DNA of 64,000 nucleotides. It comes from Bacteroidales bacterium. GTDB lineage: Bacteria > Bacteroidota > Bacteroidia > Bacteroidales > WCHB1-69. How positions within the stretch are numbered: the stretch's first letter is position 1; each line of letters begins with the position of its first letter. A program made the position numbers and the translations under genes. The notes under the pieces are model-generated. The model saw only the letters and a program-made list of their open reading frames with translations. It was not told where the DNA came from and made no database searches. Below, piece by piece: positions 45,621 to 54,384 of this stretch. The stretch covers positions 1 through 64,000 of the forward strand of contig JAIKWD010000027.1 of NCBI GenBank assembly GCA_024685175.1, given 5' to 3'.

Positions 45621-46202
45621 ATGAAAGAGACCACAAATCAACAGCAGAAGTCGAATAGAACCCGCAATATTGTTATCATTTGCGTAGCGGTAGCTATCGT
45701 GGCTGCCGCCATGGTGGCTTTCTTCCTCTTGCGTGGTAATAAACCAGACAAGGAGAAACAAACTCCAAAAGAGGACCTGTCCGAAATGCATGTGTTCCCT
45801 GCAATAGAGTTTGACGATAGCCTTTATTATAAGAAAACTGTCGTGTCGTATGAAGACGAATCCCCGAGAGATGTCTATTATTACAAAATAGATAGTCTGG
45901 GTGTGCCTACGGACGAAAAAGTTCACGAGACACATTACTATCAAGGCGAGAAAAAATACATTGACGGAAATATTGCCAAAGACAAACGGGACGGCTTATG
46001 GTATGCCTACCACAAGAACGGCAACGTGCAGACTATGGCCCATTATAAAGATGGTAAAGAAGAAGGTCGCTACACCGTTTATCATGAGAATGGGAATGTG
46101 TATTATACCGGTTTCTACAAGGATGGTAAACGAGTAGGGGATTGGAAATTTTACGATCAAAATGAAAACCTGATTCGTACAGAGAACTTTGACAATAAAT
46201 AA
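45621..46202 (+). CDS. Membrane-anchored YwqK/MORN-repeat protein
   Basis: 193 residues. A short cytoplasmic part, one transmembrane helix (~residues 18-37), then an outer region with about four YwqK repeats in residues 95-190 (DKRDGLWYAYHKNGNV, DGKEEGRYTVYHENGNV, DGKRVGDWKFYDQNENL). It is related in type to the secreted protein at 15873. Role unknown; the operon with the OmpH-like gene suggests an envelope job. Confidence 0.8.
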   Translation: MKETTNQQQKSNRTRNIVIICVAVAIVAAAMVAFFLLRGNKPDKEKQTPKEDLSEMHVFPAIEFDDSLYYKKTVVSYEDESPRDVYYYKIDSLGVPTDEKVHETHYYQGEKKYIDGNIAKDKRDGLWYAYHKNGNVQTMAHYKDGKEEGRYTVYHENGNVYYTGFYKDGKRVGDWKFYDQNENLIRTENFDNK

Positions 46203-46229
46203 TATTAATCATTAATAAAATACTCACTT

Positions 46230-47603
46230 ATGGAATTACCTTTTGCAGAAGCGTGGAAAATTAAGATGGTAGAACCCATTAAGAAATCCACAAGAGAAGA
46301 AAGAGAAAAATGGCTCCATGAAGCCCACGAGAACATCTTTATGTTGAAGAGCGACTATGTCTACATTGACTTACTCACCGATTCCGGCACTGGCGCTATG
46401 AGCGACCGTCAATGGAGTGCGATGATGATGGGTGATGAGAGCTATGGTGGCGCGCGTTCCTTCTATCACATGAAGGAAACTATTACGGACATAACAGGTT
46501 TTGAGTACGTGATTCCGACGCACCAAGGCCGTGCCGCCGAGAATGTTCTGTTTTCCTACCTCGTGAAACCCGGTATGGTGGTTCCCGGCAATGCCCACTT
46601 TGACACCACTAAGGGTCATATCGAAAGCCGTAAGGCCGCCGCTATCGACGTTACCGTCCCTGAAGCCTATGACACCCAACTGGAAGTTCCCTTCAAGGGC
46701 AACGTCAGCCTCGAAAAATTGGAGAAGGTGCTTAAGGAGAATGAAGGCAAGGTACCCTTTATGGTCCTTACCGTCACTAACAACACCGTCGGTGGCCAAC
46801 CCGTCAGTATGCAGAATATTCGCGAGACTTGCGAACTCTGCCACAAGTACGGCGTGCCCGTCAACATCGACTCCGCCCGTTTCATCGAGAACGCATATTT
46901 CATCAAGACCCGCGAAAAAGGCTATGAGAACAAAACTCTTCGCGAGATTGTCAAAGAGATGTTCAGTTATGCCGACAGCATGACGATGAGCGCCAAGAAG
47001 GACGGTCTCGTCAACATGGGTGGCTTCATCGCTACCAAAAAGAAAGATTGGTACGAAGGCGCCAAGTTGTTCTGCATCCCCTTCGAAGGCTTCCTTACCT
47101 ATGGTGGTATGAATGGCCGCGATATGGATGCCCTCGCCGTAGGCCTCAAGGAGAATCTTGAGTTCGAAATGGTCGAGACCCGCGTCAAGCAAGTCCAATA
47201 CCTCGCCGACAAACTTGATGAGTATGGTATCCCTTATCAGCGTCCCGCCGGTGGCCACGCCATCTTTGTCGATGCCGACAAGGTGCTCACCAACATTCCG
47301 AAAGAGGAGTTTCCAGCCCAAACCCTGACTTGTGAACTCTATCTCGAAGCTGGTATCCGTGCCTGCGAAATCGGTTATGTGCTCGCCGACCGCGATCCCA
47401 TCACCCGCGAGAACCGTTTCGGCGGTAACGACTTTGTTCGTCTTTGCATCCCGCGCCGTGTGTACACGAACAACCACATGGACGTGATCGCAGCCGCCCT
47501 CAAGAATGTCTACGATCGTCGCGATACCATCAAGCGCGGTCTCGAAATCACTTGGGAGGCCGAGTTGATGCGCCACTTTACCTGCCAATTCAGGAGATTG
47601 TAA
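46230..47603 (+). CDS. tnaA: Tryptophanase
   Basis: 457 residues of the beta-eliminating lyase family, PLP enzyme. The PLP lysine is K257 in MSAKKDGLVNMGG. The choice against tyrosine phenol-lyase rests on H449 (MRHFT), which matches the His of E. coli TnaA (H463) where phenol-lyases have Phe, and on GIRACEIGYVLADRDP resembling tryptophanase. It splits tryptophan to indole, pyruvate and ammonia. No tnaC-like leader peptide or tnaB permease is seen next to it. The nearest upstream gene ends 27 bases earlier. Confidence 0.9.
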   Translation: MELPFAEAWKIKMVEPIKKSTREEREKWLHEAHENIFMLKSDYVYIDLLTDSGTGAMSDRQWSAMMMGDESYGGARSFYHMKETITDITGFEYVIPTHQGRAAENVLFSYLVKPGMVVPGNAHFDTTKGHIESRKAAAIDVTVPEAYDTQLEVPFKGNVSLEKLEKVLKENEGKVPFMVLTVTNNTVGGQPVSMQNIRETCELCHKYGVPVNIDSARFIENAYFIKTREKGYENKTLREIVKEMFSYADSMTMSAKKDGLVNMGGFIATKKKDWYEGAKLFCIPFEGFLTYGGMNGRDMDALAVGLKENLEFEMVETRVKQVQYLADKLDEYGIPYQRPAGGHAIFVDADKVLTNIPKEEFPAQTLTCELYLEAGIRACEIGYVLADRDPITRENRFGGNDFVRLCIPRRVYTNNHMDVIAAALKNVYDRRDTIKRGLEITWEAELMRHFTCQFRRL

Positions 47604-47604
47604 A

Positions 47605-47644
47605 AGTAGCCAGCGGCCTGCCAAACGGCAGGCCGCTGACTACT
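47605..47644 (+). terminator. Long hairpin after tnaA, possible terminator
   Basis: 18-position stem with one C/A mismatch (AGTAG-c-CAGCGGCCTGCC / GGCAGGCCGCTG-a-CTACT) and loop AAAC directly after the tnaA stop. There is no T-tract, so it may be a 3' end stabiliser or factor-aided terminator. Confidence 0.6.
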
Positions 47645-47741
47645 TAAATTTAAAATCCAAACTAATTATTATAATTTAAAGGTGTGATATATAATATGTT
47701 ACACCTAATTATTTTTAACCCTTCACCCCTAACCCCTAACA

Positions 47742-48326
47742 ATGCTGATCGTTGATGATGTCTTGGTATCGGATGAGCTTGTGGATAAGTGCTTTTGCTG
47801 TGACCTTTCGTCGTGCAAAGGCGCATGTTGCGTTGATGGCGATTCCGGTGCCCCTGTCAGCCCGGAAGAAGTGTCAGAGTTGGAAGAGAATTATCCTGTA
47901 TATAGTCAATATATGACAAAGGAAGGGATAGATATCATACAACAAAATGGCGATACTTTCGTTTATGACGGACAAGGTGAGTTTGCCACCCCTTTAATGA
48001 CTGACAGCAAAGCCTGTGCTTTTGCCTTCTTTGAGGACGGTATGTGTATGTGCGCTATTGAGAAGGCTTTTAGGAAAAAAGAAATAGGTTTTCGTAAACC
48101 TATATCCTGCTTCTTGTATCCCATTCGAGCTAGTAGAGTGGGGAAATATATTGCCCTTAACTACCACCATTGGGATATTTGTGCCTCTGCTTGCAAAAAG
48201 GGCGCTCAAGAGCAAGTTCCCGTGTATAAGTTCTTGAAGGAACCGCTAATTGAAAGATTTGGAATAGAATGGTATGAACGGTTATGTGCGGCCGTAGACC
48301 AGAGAAAGAAAGACAACTATCAATAA
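47742..48326 (+). CDS. DUF3109 cysteine-rich protein
   Basis: 194 residues, cytoplasmic. The N-terminal CFCCDLSSCKGACC and later CAFAFFEDGMCMCAIEKAF, KPISCFLYPIR and WDICASACKKG follow the DUF3109/YkgJ-like pattern of a probable metal or iron-sulfur binding protein. Function is not known. The gene for the hydrolase-LysM protein follows 11 bases after its stop on the same strand. Confidence 0.88.
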   Translation: MLIVDDVLVSDELVDKCFCCDLSSCKGACCVDGDSGAPVSPEEVSELEENYPVYSQYMTKEGIDIIQQNGDTFVYDGQGEFATPLMTDSKACAFAFFEDGMCMCAIEKAFRKKEIGFRKPISCFLYPIRASRVGKYIALNYHHWDICASACKKGAQEQVPVYKFLKEPLIERFGIEWYERLCAAVDQRKKDNYQ

Positions 48327-48337
48327 ATAAGAGAGTT

Positions 48338-49405
48338 ATGAAGAGATTGATTTTGTTATGTTTATTATGTTCCCCGTTGTTGTTACTGGCCCAAACCGGT
48401 TATCAGTTTTCAACGCATCGCAACGAGGTCAGCAATGGCTATAACTTTTGGCTGAGTATTCCAGACACTTATGAAGAACAGGGCGACAAGATGCCTGTTG
48501 TGGTATTCTTGCACGGGCACAGCCTTTGTGGCACCGATCTGAACCGTGTGCGCAAATATGGTTGTCTCGATGCCATCGCCATGGGACGCGATATCAATGC
48601 TCTGATTATTGCTCCGCAAAATCCCGGCGGCCCATGGGACGCCAAGAGGATCAACAATGTGATAGACTGGGTGCAAGATCGTTTCCCTATGGACACCAAC
48701 CGCATTTATGTCATAGGTATGAGTCAAGGTGGCTATGGCACTTTCCAATATGTGGGAACCTATCCTGAGCGTGTAGCAGCTGCGATGGCTTTGTGTGGCG
48801 GTAGCAATCTGCGTAATCATTGTGGACTTAACAAGGTCCCCTTGTGGATCATCCATGGTACCGGTGATCGCGCCGTGGGCGTGGGTGAGTCGCAGAAGGT
48901 GGTCGATGCTATGAAAGCGTGCGGCCCGACCAAATTGTTGCGTTTCGACAAGTTTCCGGGCGTCAGTCATGGTGGCTTGGCCAAAATGTTCTATATCCCA
49001 GAGACATACGAGTGGCTGTTCCGCCACTCCAAGGCCGACTCGGTGCGATTCGTGGACAAGGATGTCAAGATTACGGTGGCCTCATTGGACGCGGCTTACC
49101 AGAATATAGATCGTGCTTCGAACAAGATCACAGTAACTGGTCAGAACCATGTGAATGTGCCTGATAGCACGGTGTCGACATCAGCGGACACAACCGTTGC
49201 CACTGCAAAGCCCGTGACTACGAAGCCCGAGACAAAACCTGCGACGAAGCCGGCAACCACGCACAAATATCATACTGTAAAGAAGGGCGACACCCTCTCG
49301 GCCATCGCGCGCAAGTACCATACCACGGTGCCTAAGTTGTGCAAACTCAATCACATCAAGGAAACGAGCATTCTCTCCCTCGGCCAAAAAATAAAAGTTA
49401 GGTAG
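48338..49405 (+). CDS. Secreted alpha/beta hydrolase with C-terminal LysM domain
   Basis: 355 residues from the ATG at 48338 (signal peptide MKRLILLCLLCSPLLLLAQ). The hydrolase domain has the oxyanion loop VVVFLHGHS, nucleophile S129 in GMSQGGYG and a His in GVSHGGLAKMF. This suggests an esterase or peptidase of the phospholipase/carboxylesterase type. A Thr/Lys/Pro-rich linker (~residues 285-310) leads to a LysM domain (HTVKKGDTLSAIARKYHTTV) that binds peptidoglycan. A wall-bound esterase is a fair guess; the substrate is unknown. Confidence 0.85.
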   Translation: MKRLILLCLLCSPLLLLAQTGYQFSTHRNEVSNGYNFWLSIPDTYEEQGDKMPVVVFLHGHSLCGTDLNRVRKYGCLDAIAMGRDINALIIAPQNPGGPWDAKRINNVIDWVQDRFPMDTNRIYVIGMSQGGYGTFQYVGTYPERVAAAMALCGGSNLRNHCGLNKVPLWIIHGTGDRAVGVGESQKVVDAMKACGPTKLLRFDKFPGVSHGGLAKMFYIPETYEWLFRHSKADSVRFVDKDVKITVASLDAAYQNIDRASNKITVTGQNHVNVPDSTVSTSADTTVATAKPVTTKPETKPATKPATTHKYHTVKKGDTLSAIARKYHTTVPKLCKLNHIKETSILSLGQKIKVR

Positions 49406-49418
49406 ATATTCGCTCCTC

Positions 49419-51512
49419 CTAACGGATCAATGTCACGGAACCACGTTCTTGTCGTGACTCCCCTTGGGCGTTTTTGTAGTTGATGATATACGTGTATACG
49501 CCAACAGGGGCGGGATTACCATTCATGTCTTTACCGTTCCATCCAGCAGTCGGGTCTTGTGTCCTGAAAGCGACTTTCCCCCAGCGTGACACGATAATCA
49601 GTTCATACCCTTCGTTAGAAACATAGGCATTGGAGGGGAGGAATATGTCATTATGCCCGTCGTAGTTCGGTGTAAAAGCATTGGGAATAATCATGCTTGA
49701 CTCTTGCTGGAGTGTGATCTGATTGGAAACGCTTTCATCGGAGAATCCAAATTCATTGGGAGACTCATAGGCAGTAACATAGTAAGTGAACCTGGATCCC
49801 AATTCGAAAAGCATGGAAACATCATCTACATAGGCATTATATATGCTGGGCGGAATATTGTTGGTTAATTCCAGAAAAACAGAATCGTACTCTGTACGCC
49901 TGCTTACAGAATAATGGTCAACATTTCCTGCCCATGTACCATAGTCGTTCCATTCCAAGTCGCAGTCATGTGCAGAAGTGCTACTGCCAGTGAGCAAAAT
50001 ATTGTGGGAAATGTTCGAAATACCTGAAGCAACATCGCAATCTCCGGTTACGTAGGTTCGATAGTAATAGATTTCTTTGTTAAAGTTAGCCGTGCTATCT
50101 AAAAAGTGATATTCGGGAGAATTATGGAAAGGCAAACTGGCAAACAATTCAAAGCTCTGTCCATCCTCGCTGCGCTCTAAAAAAAGGTGCTGAAAGGGGT
50201 GCTCATCGCCGGAAGTGTGGACTAAAATTGAAATATAACTATTGTTAATGACGGATACATGACGTATGTAGGTCATATCTTGGGACTCCTCAGTGTGGAC
50301 GATAAAGTCAATGCGGTTACTACTGGAAGTAATAGTGCTGTCGGTGTTAAAGGCTTGGACATAAGCCCTATAGGGAACGTCTATCAAAAGATTTTCCAGC
50401 GTGAAGCTGGTGCTGGTCGTGGTGGCAACACGTTGATAAGTGGCGCCATTGTCGGTGCTCAAATAGACTCTGTAACCGCCAACGTTGCCGTGCATGTTTT
50501 TGTAGGCATTCCAAGCTAGTCTTGCAGTGCGATGGCACGCATCAGGAGTGGGAGTTTGAAGCAAGATGTTGCGTTGCCCACTGTCTGTTTGGGGCGAGCT
50601 GTTGGTGCAGGAGTCAAGTACGGCTATGAAAAATTCGCGGCTGATGACTCCCGGATTGACACTCTCATCCAACCAAAAGTTGCTGTTATATACGGTGGCA
50701 AGGTCACGATGCTCATTCTCGTTCAGAAAGTATACACGATAACACATCATGTACGGATCAGGAGCGTGAAATCCCAGCATGATATGGTTGTCTTCAGTTA
50801 CGGAGACACTGTCTAAAACAGGTGTACTCGGAGGAAGACTATCATATAGCAAGATGTTGTTGATGTTAGACTTGAAAATACAGGAACTGCCACCGGATGT
50901 GCTGATGTGATTGGTAATACCTATTTGATAAAAGATGAGATTATGACATACATCCGAAGGATCGATATAAGTAAGCGTAGTCGTTCCGTCGCCAACAGGA
51001 ATAGAATCTATCAGAAGCATTTCAGCTGTGGCCTCGAAATTGCGTCTTTTGAAAATGTAGTAATGGGAGTCCCATGTGCCTCCTGATGTGCTTGAACTTA
51101 CTGGTGACCACTCCAATTTGGCTGCTGTGCTGTCGCCATTTAAATCATGAGCCAATAAGTTGAGCAACATGGTTGTCAAGGTATTGGACGTACAAGTTTC
51201 ACCGGCATCGTTGTGGGCTACAATAGTACATGAGTATTGGTCGGCTAGCATGCCCGCTGGAAGCGTGATGACAGAACTGGTTACGTATGAACCCGAAATG
51301 CTCTGCGGCGATAGCGTTGAAATCTCTTGGTAGTTTACATAGAAAGTGTACCGGTCGTCCGTACCTACATTTTCCATGGTTGCCCAAGACCAGGTGATTC
51401 TCAAATTTCTAGGATTGGTCATCTGCTCAACGCATTGCAGGATGGGCGGCTCAATGGCGAATCCATAGAAACAAGTTAGAATCAATAATATAGATAGTAA
51501 CGCTCTCTTCAT
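49419..51512 (-). CDS. Secreted fibronectin-like protein with T9SS type B (CHU_C) sorting domain
   Basis: 697 residues with a signal peptide (MKRALLSILLILTCFYGFA). Several fibronectin type III-like beta domains fill residues ~25-600. The C-terminal ~90 residues are a gliding-motility-associated (CHU_C, type B) domain: IIPNAFTPNYDGHNDIF, IVSRWGKVAF, GWNGKDMNGNPAPVGVYTY. It is probably exported by T9SS and displayed on the surface. Last gene of the sigma/anti-sigma operon, nine bases after the M16 gene. Confidence 0.9.
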   Translation of the reverse strand: MKRALLSILLILTCFYGFAIEPPILQCVEQMTNPRNLRITWSWATMENVGTDDRYTFYVNYQEISTLSPQSISGSYVTSSVITLPAGMLADQYSCTIVAHNDAGETCTSNTLTTMLLNLLAHDLNGDSTAAKLEWSPVSSSTSGGTWDSHYYIFKRRNFEATAEMLLIDSIPVGDGTTTLTYIDPSDVCHNLIFYQIGITNHISTSGGSSCIFKSNINNILLYDSLPPSTPVLDSVSVTEDNHIMLGFHAPDPYMMCYRVYFLNENEHRDLATVYNSNFWLDESVNPGVISREFFIAVLDSCTNSSPQTDSGQRNILLQTPTPDACHRTARLAWNAYKNMHGNVGGYRVYLSTDNGATYQRVATTTSTSFTLENLLIDVPYRAYVQAFNTDSTITSSSNRIDFIVHTEESQDMTYIRHVSVINNSYISILVHTSGDEHPFQHLFLERSEDGQSFELFASLPFHNSPEYHFLDSTANFNKEIYYYRTYVTGDCDVASGISNISHNILLTGSSTSAHDCDLEWNDYGTWAGNVDHYSVSRRTEYDSVFLELTNNIPPSIYNAYVDDVSMLFELGSRFTYYVTAYESPNEFGFSDESVSNQITLQQESSMIIPNAFTPNYDGHNDIFLPSNAYVSNEGYELIIVSRWGKVAFRTQDPTAGWNGKDMNGNPAPVGVYTYIINYKNAQGESRQERGSVTLIR

Positions 51513-51521
51513 GTCTTAAGT

Positions 51522-52817
51522 CTATTTCAGACTATGAGTATCACCAACGATAATTTGTTTGAATTTATTGTGTTTTAAATGCTTTTTCGCCAAGTGTAAA
51601 ATAGTGTCTGCATCAATATTTTTGACGCTATTTGAATATCTTTGAAATTCTGTTTCATCAAGGCCTTGGAAGCTCCAAAAGGCATATTTTTTGAGGTATG
51701 ACACAGAATTTTCAACATCGCGAAGCATGTCGCCGATAATGTAGTTTTGTGCAGAATCTAGCTCTTCATAACCGATAGGCTCGTCTTGCAACCTCTGAAG
51801 CTCTTCAAAACAGGCGTCTAGGGCAGCTTGAGTGACTGCAGCATTAACATCACTGTTGATGATGAAAAGCGATTGGTTGCCGAAATATACAGAGCCCGCG
51901 GAAATGCCGTAGGTGAAACCATGACGCTCACGTAAACTTTGCATTAAACGGGACCCGAAATAACCACCTAAAATGGTTGAAAGTATCGAGAATCCATGCC
52001 TGTCGGCGGCGCCATAGCCCTCTTTGACTTGACATATCGTGATGGACGACTGAACACTGTTCGCCATTTCCTCGCTGATGAGTGGGCGAGGATCGACAGG
52101 TAAGACAAGATCATGAATATTGTTAGACGCCACTCCATGTGGCACCTGCTCAAAGAGGCTCCGTATACAAGAGCCTATTGTTTCGTTAATATGACCTGTA
52201 ATAAACAAACTCAAATTCTCGGCACAGAAGGTGCGCCGATGGAAGTCGATCATCTGCTCTATGGTCACAGCCTGGAGGTTGTCCCGAGTGGAGAATTGCC
52301 CGGCAGTGTACTCGTCCCCAAAAACGGCATGCAATAACAATTGAGTGCTACGCACATCGGTTTTTTGGGAATTGTATTCTAAATCTTTTATTTTCAGATT
52401 CTTATAGATATCTAACGAATCCTGTCGGTATTGGGGATGCACTAAGAAGTCGTAGATGATGGGTAAAATGGCGGTCACATTCCGACTTGGTAAGGAGATC
52501 GTAATGGTGGTCTTGTCAAATTGTACGGAAACAGACACGTGCGCTCCGTGAAAATCCAACAGAGCGGCCAGCTCGTCTGGACTATGTTGTTGTGAACTCT
52601 CTTTAAGTAGGGAATATGCAAAGTTGGCCGTGTGCTTTTGAGTCTCATACAAGACACCCGTGCGTAGTTGGACGATGAGATGGATCAGCTCCAGTTGCTC
52701 GTTATAAAGAGTATAGACAGGAATACCGTTGCCGAGACGGTGTAATTGTGGCGCGGTCAAGGATAGTTCGTCAAATGGACGTTGAACGGGTGGAGTAGTG
52801 CGGTTGAGATGTTCCAT
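51522..52817 (-). CDS. M16-family (insulinase-like) protein without the zinc-binding motif
   Basis: 431 residues with two M16 halves: LGNGIPVYTLYNEQLELIHL at the start and a C-terminal half with FTYGISAGSVYFGNQSL. No signal peptide is visible. The HxxEH zinc motif slot (about residues 64-75) reads ANFAYSLLKESS, so His and catalytic Glu are absent. It is probably a non-catalytic scaffold or binding subunit, as in other single M16 proteins of Bacteroidota. The gap to the anti-sigma/CHU_C gene is three bases. An active partner is not in this window. Confidence 0.86.
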   Translation of the reverse strand: MEHLNRTTPPVQRPFDELSLTAPQLHRLGNGIPVYTLYNEQLELIHLIVQLRTGVLYETQKHTANFAYSLLKESSQQHSPDELAALLDFHGAHVSVSVQFDKTTITISLPSRNVTAILPIIYDFLVHPQYRQDSLDIYKNLKIKDLEYNSQKTDVRSTQLLLHAVFGDEYTAGQFSTRDNLQAVTIEQMIDFHRRTFCAENLSLFITGHINETIGSCIRSLFEQVPHGVASNNIHDLVLPVDPRPLISEEMANSVQSSITICQVKEGYGAADRHGFSILSTILGGYFGSRLMQSLRERHGFTYGISAGSVYFGNQSLFIINSDVNAAVTQAALDACFEELQRLQDEPIGYEELDSAQNYIIGDMLRDVENSVSYLKKYAFWSFQGLDETEFQRYSNSVKNIDADTILHLAKKHLKHNKFKQIIVGDTHSLK

Positions 52818-52820
52818 ACG

Positions 52821-53741
52821 TTATTGGATGAGCAGGATCTGTCCTTTCTCTACGCCGGATTTGTTGTTGATGGTTTTGTATTTGATGGTGTAGACATATA
52901 CGCCTTGCGGCAATAGTTCGCCGACGCCGTTGCGCCTGCCGTTCCAACCATTATCGATGTGCTTGGATTGGAATACGTGGTCGCCGTTGCGGGAGTATAT
53001 GTTTAGCTCAAAGTCAGTGTATTCGATGTTGGCGTACACATAAAAGATGTCGTTTGTGCCATCGCTGTTAGGAGAAAAGGCATTAGGTGCAAAAAAGGTC
53101 TTTTCAATATTCTGAGGCTGTGGGGTAGGGATGGGGTCTTGTTCTGCGTTTATACTCTTTGTCGACTCCTTGTCGGAATTGTTTTGTACTGTCGTGGGAA
53201 AAGAGGTTGGCTCCACGTGCGAGACTGAAGGTGGTAGGACAGCGGTGGATGGAGAAGCTGTGGCAGTGGGGATTGCCATTGTCTGCGTAGTGTTAGGAGT
53301 GGCAGGAGACATTGAAGAGGCAGTTGGTTCTATGGCAATCTTGTCTGGACTCTCTTTTATTTCTTGATGGGCAACAGGTGAAACGAAAGCGGGCTCCCTT
53401 AAAGCAGTCTCTTTTGTGGCAACTGGAGCATTGGAAAGGGCTGTTGAGTTGTTAGTGGTGGAGGAAGTGGTGAGAATGTCAGAAGAGGTTGGGACGGTAA
53501 CCGTTGGCGTGGATGCTGGGTTGGCAGCAGTGTCGGAAGCTTTTTCGTGAGGCTGGAAGACCGCTACTGCAACGACTACGGCGGCTACGACAGCTAAAGC
53601 ACCGGTGCTGTATAATATCGGTTTTCGGATTCTCATGGCACGATTGTGGCGTACCAGTGTTGGATCATTGGCTATGGCATCCCACCCGGAGCTGTCTACG
53701 GGCACTTGGAATTGTTCGAATAGCTCTTTTATCGTCTTCAT
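52821..53741 (-). CDS. Membrane anti-sigma candidate with C-terminal CHU_C (type B sorting-like) domain
   Basis: 306 residues. A ~40-residue cytoplasmic part (MKTIKELFEQFQVPVDSSGWDAI) is followed by a basic patch and one membrane helix (~43-64). A 130-residue Ser/Thr/Pro/Ala-rich linker then leads to a C-terminal ~90-residue CHU_C domain (FFAPNAFSPNSDGTNDIF, IYSRNGDHVFQS, GWNGRRNGVGELLPQGVYVY). There is no cleavable signal peptide, so the sorting-like domain would sit in the periplasm. The start overlaps the sigma gene by four bases (ATGA). The anti-sigma role is inferred from that coupling. Confidence 0.82.
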   Translation of the reverse strand: MKTIKELFEQFQVPVDSSGWDAIANDPTLVRHNRAMRIRKPILYSTGALAVVAAVVVAVAVFQPHEKASDTAANPASTPTVTVPTSSDILTTSSTTNNSTALSNAPVATKETALREPAFVSPVAHQEIKESPDKIAIEPTASSMSPATPNTTQTMAIPTATASPSTAVLPPSVSHVEPTSFPTTVQNNSDKESTKSINAEQDPIPTPQPQNIEKTFFAPNAFSPNSDGTNDIFYVYANIEYTDFELNIYSRNGDHVFQSKHIDNGWNGRRNGVGELLPQGVYVYTIKYKTINNKSGVEKGQILLIQ

Positions 53742-54292
53742 ATCTTAAATTCTTCGTGATTCAAATATCGTTGTATCTTTTTCTGCAAAATGTTTCTGGC
53801 ACGAAAGACCAAAGTCCTTACATTGGTGGACGTCTCGTTCATCATCTTTACGATTTCCTCCTGCTCCATGCCATCGATGATGTACAAGTTGAATGCCGTA
53901 CGGTACTTGTCGGGTAGCTCGTTAATGAACGTCACCAATTGTTCCATGGTCAGGATCTCGTTGAGTGGAGCGCTATCAACACTAGGCTCTACAGGAATGT
54001 CTTCTATAGAGGCTGTTTTCTGACGTGAGCGCTGACGATAGTGGTCGATGGCCTTGTTGATGGTAATGCGCCGAAGCCACGCCCCTAAAGAGGTTATTTT
54101 ATTGTAGCTTTTGAAGTTGACCAAGATGAATAAGAACGTGTCGTGAAAGAGATCCTCCCCCTCTTCTTCGTTGGCTGCATAACGTAGACAGATACCCTTG
54201 ATCATAGGACCATATTGCAGATATAGCTGCTTTTGGCTCTCACTGTCTCCAGACATGCATCCTTTGATTATTATTTTCTCTTCTTCTGACAT
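53738..54292 (-). CDS. ECF-type RNA polymerase sigma factor
   Basis: 184 residues. Region 2: QLYLQYGPMIKGICLRYAANEEEGEDLFHDTFLFIL (key: YGPMIKGICLRY, DLFHDTF). Region 4: INELPDKYRTAFNLYIIDGMEQEEIVKMMNETSTNVRTLVFRAR (key: LPDKYR, NVRTLVFRAR). A linker with EPSVDSAPLNE joins them. First gene of the operon with the CHU_C anti-sigma candidate, M16-like protein and fibronectin-CHU_C protein. It is divergent from the DNA glycosylase gene. Confidence 0.93.
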   Translation of the reverse strand: MSEEEKIIIKGCMSGDSESQKQLYLQYGPMIKGICLRYAANEEEGEDLFHDTFLFILVNFKSYNKITSLGAWLRRITINKAIDHYRQRSRQKTASIEDIPVEPSVDSAPLNEILTMEQLVTFINELPDKYRTAFNLYIIDGMEQEEIVKMMNETSTNVRTLVFRARNILQKKIQRYLNHEEFKI

Positions 54293-54384
54293 TGGATGGT
54301 TATCATAATTTACATAACGAATATTAGGTCTTGACGTTGCAGGATGTCCGTATTTTTTGTTCTTTTGCGGACTGTTTTAACGAT

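Noticed and set aside
46230-47603. Tyrosine phenol-lyase as an alternative for tnaA
   Set aside because: The C-terminal position that is Phe in phenol-lyases is His (H449) here, as in tryptophanases.
46371-47624. 417-codon minus-strand frame
   Set aside because: It lies antisense to tnaA and follows from codon bias; tryptophanase is clear on the other strand.
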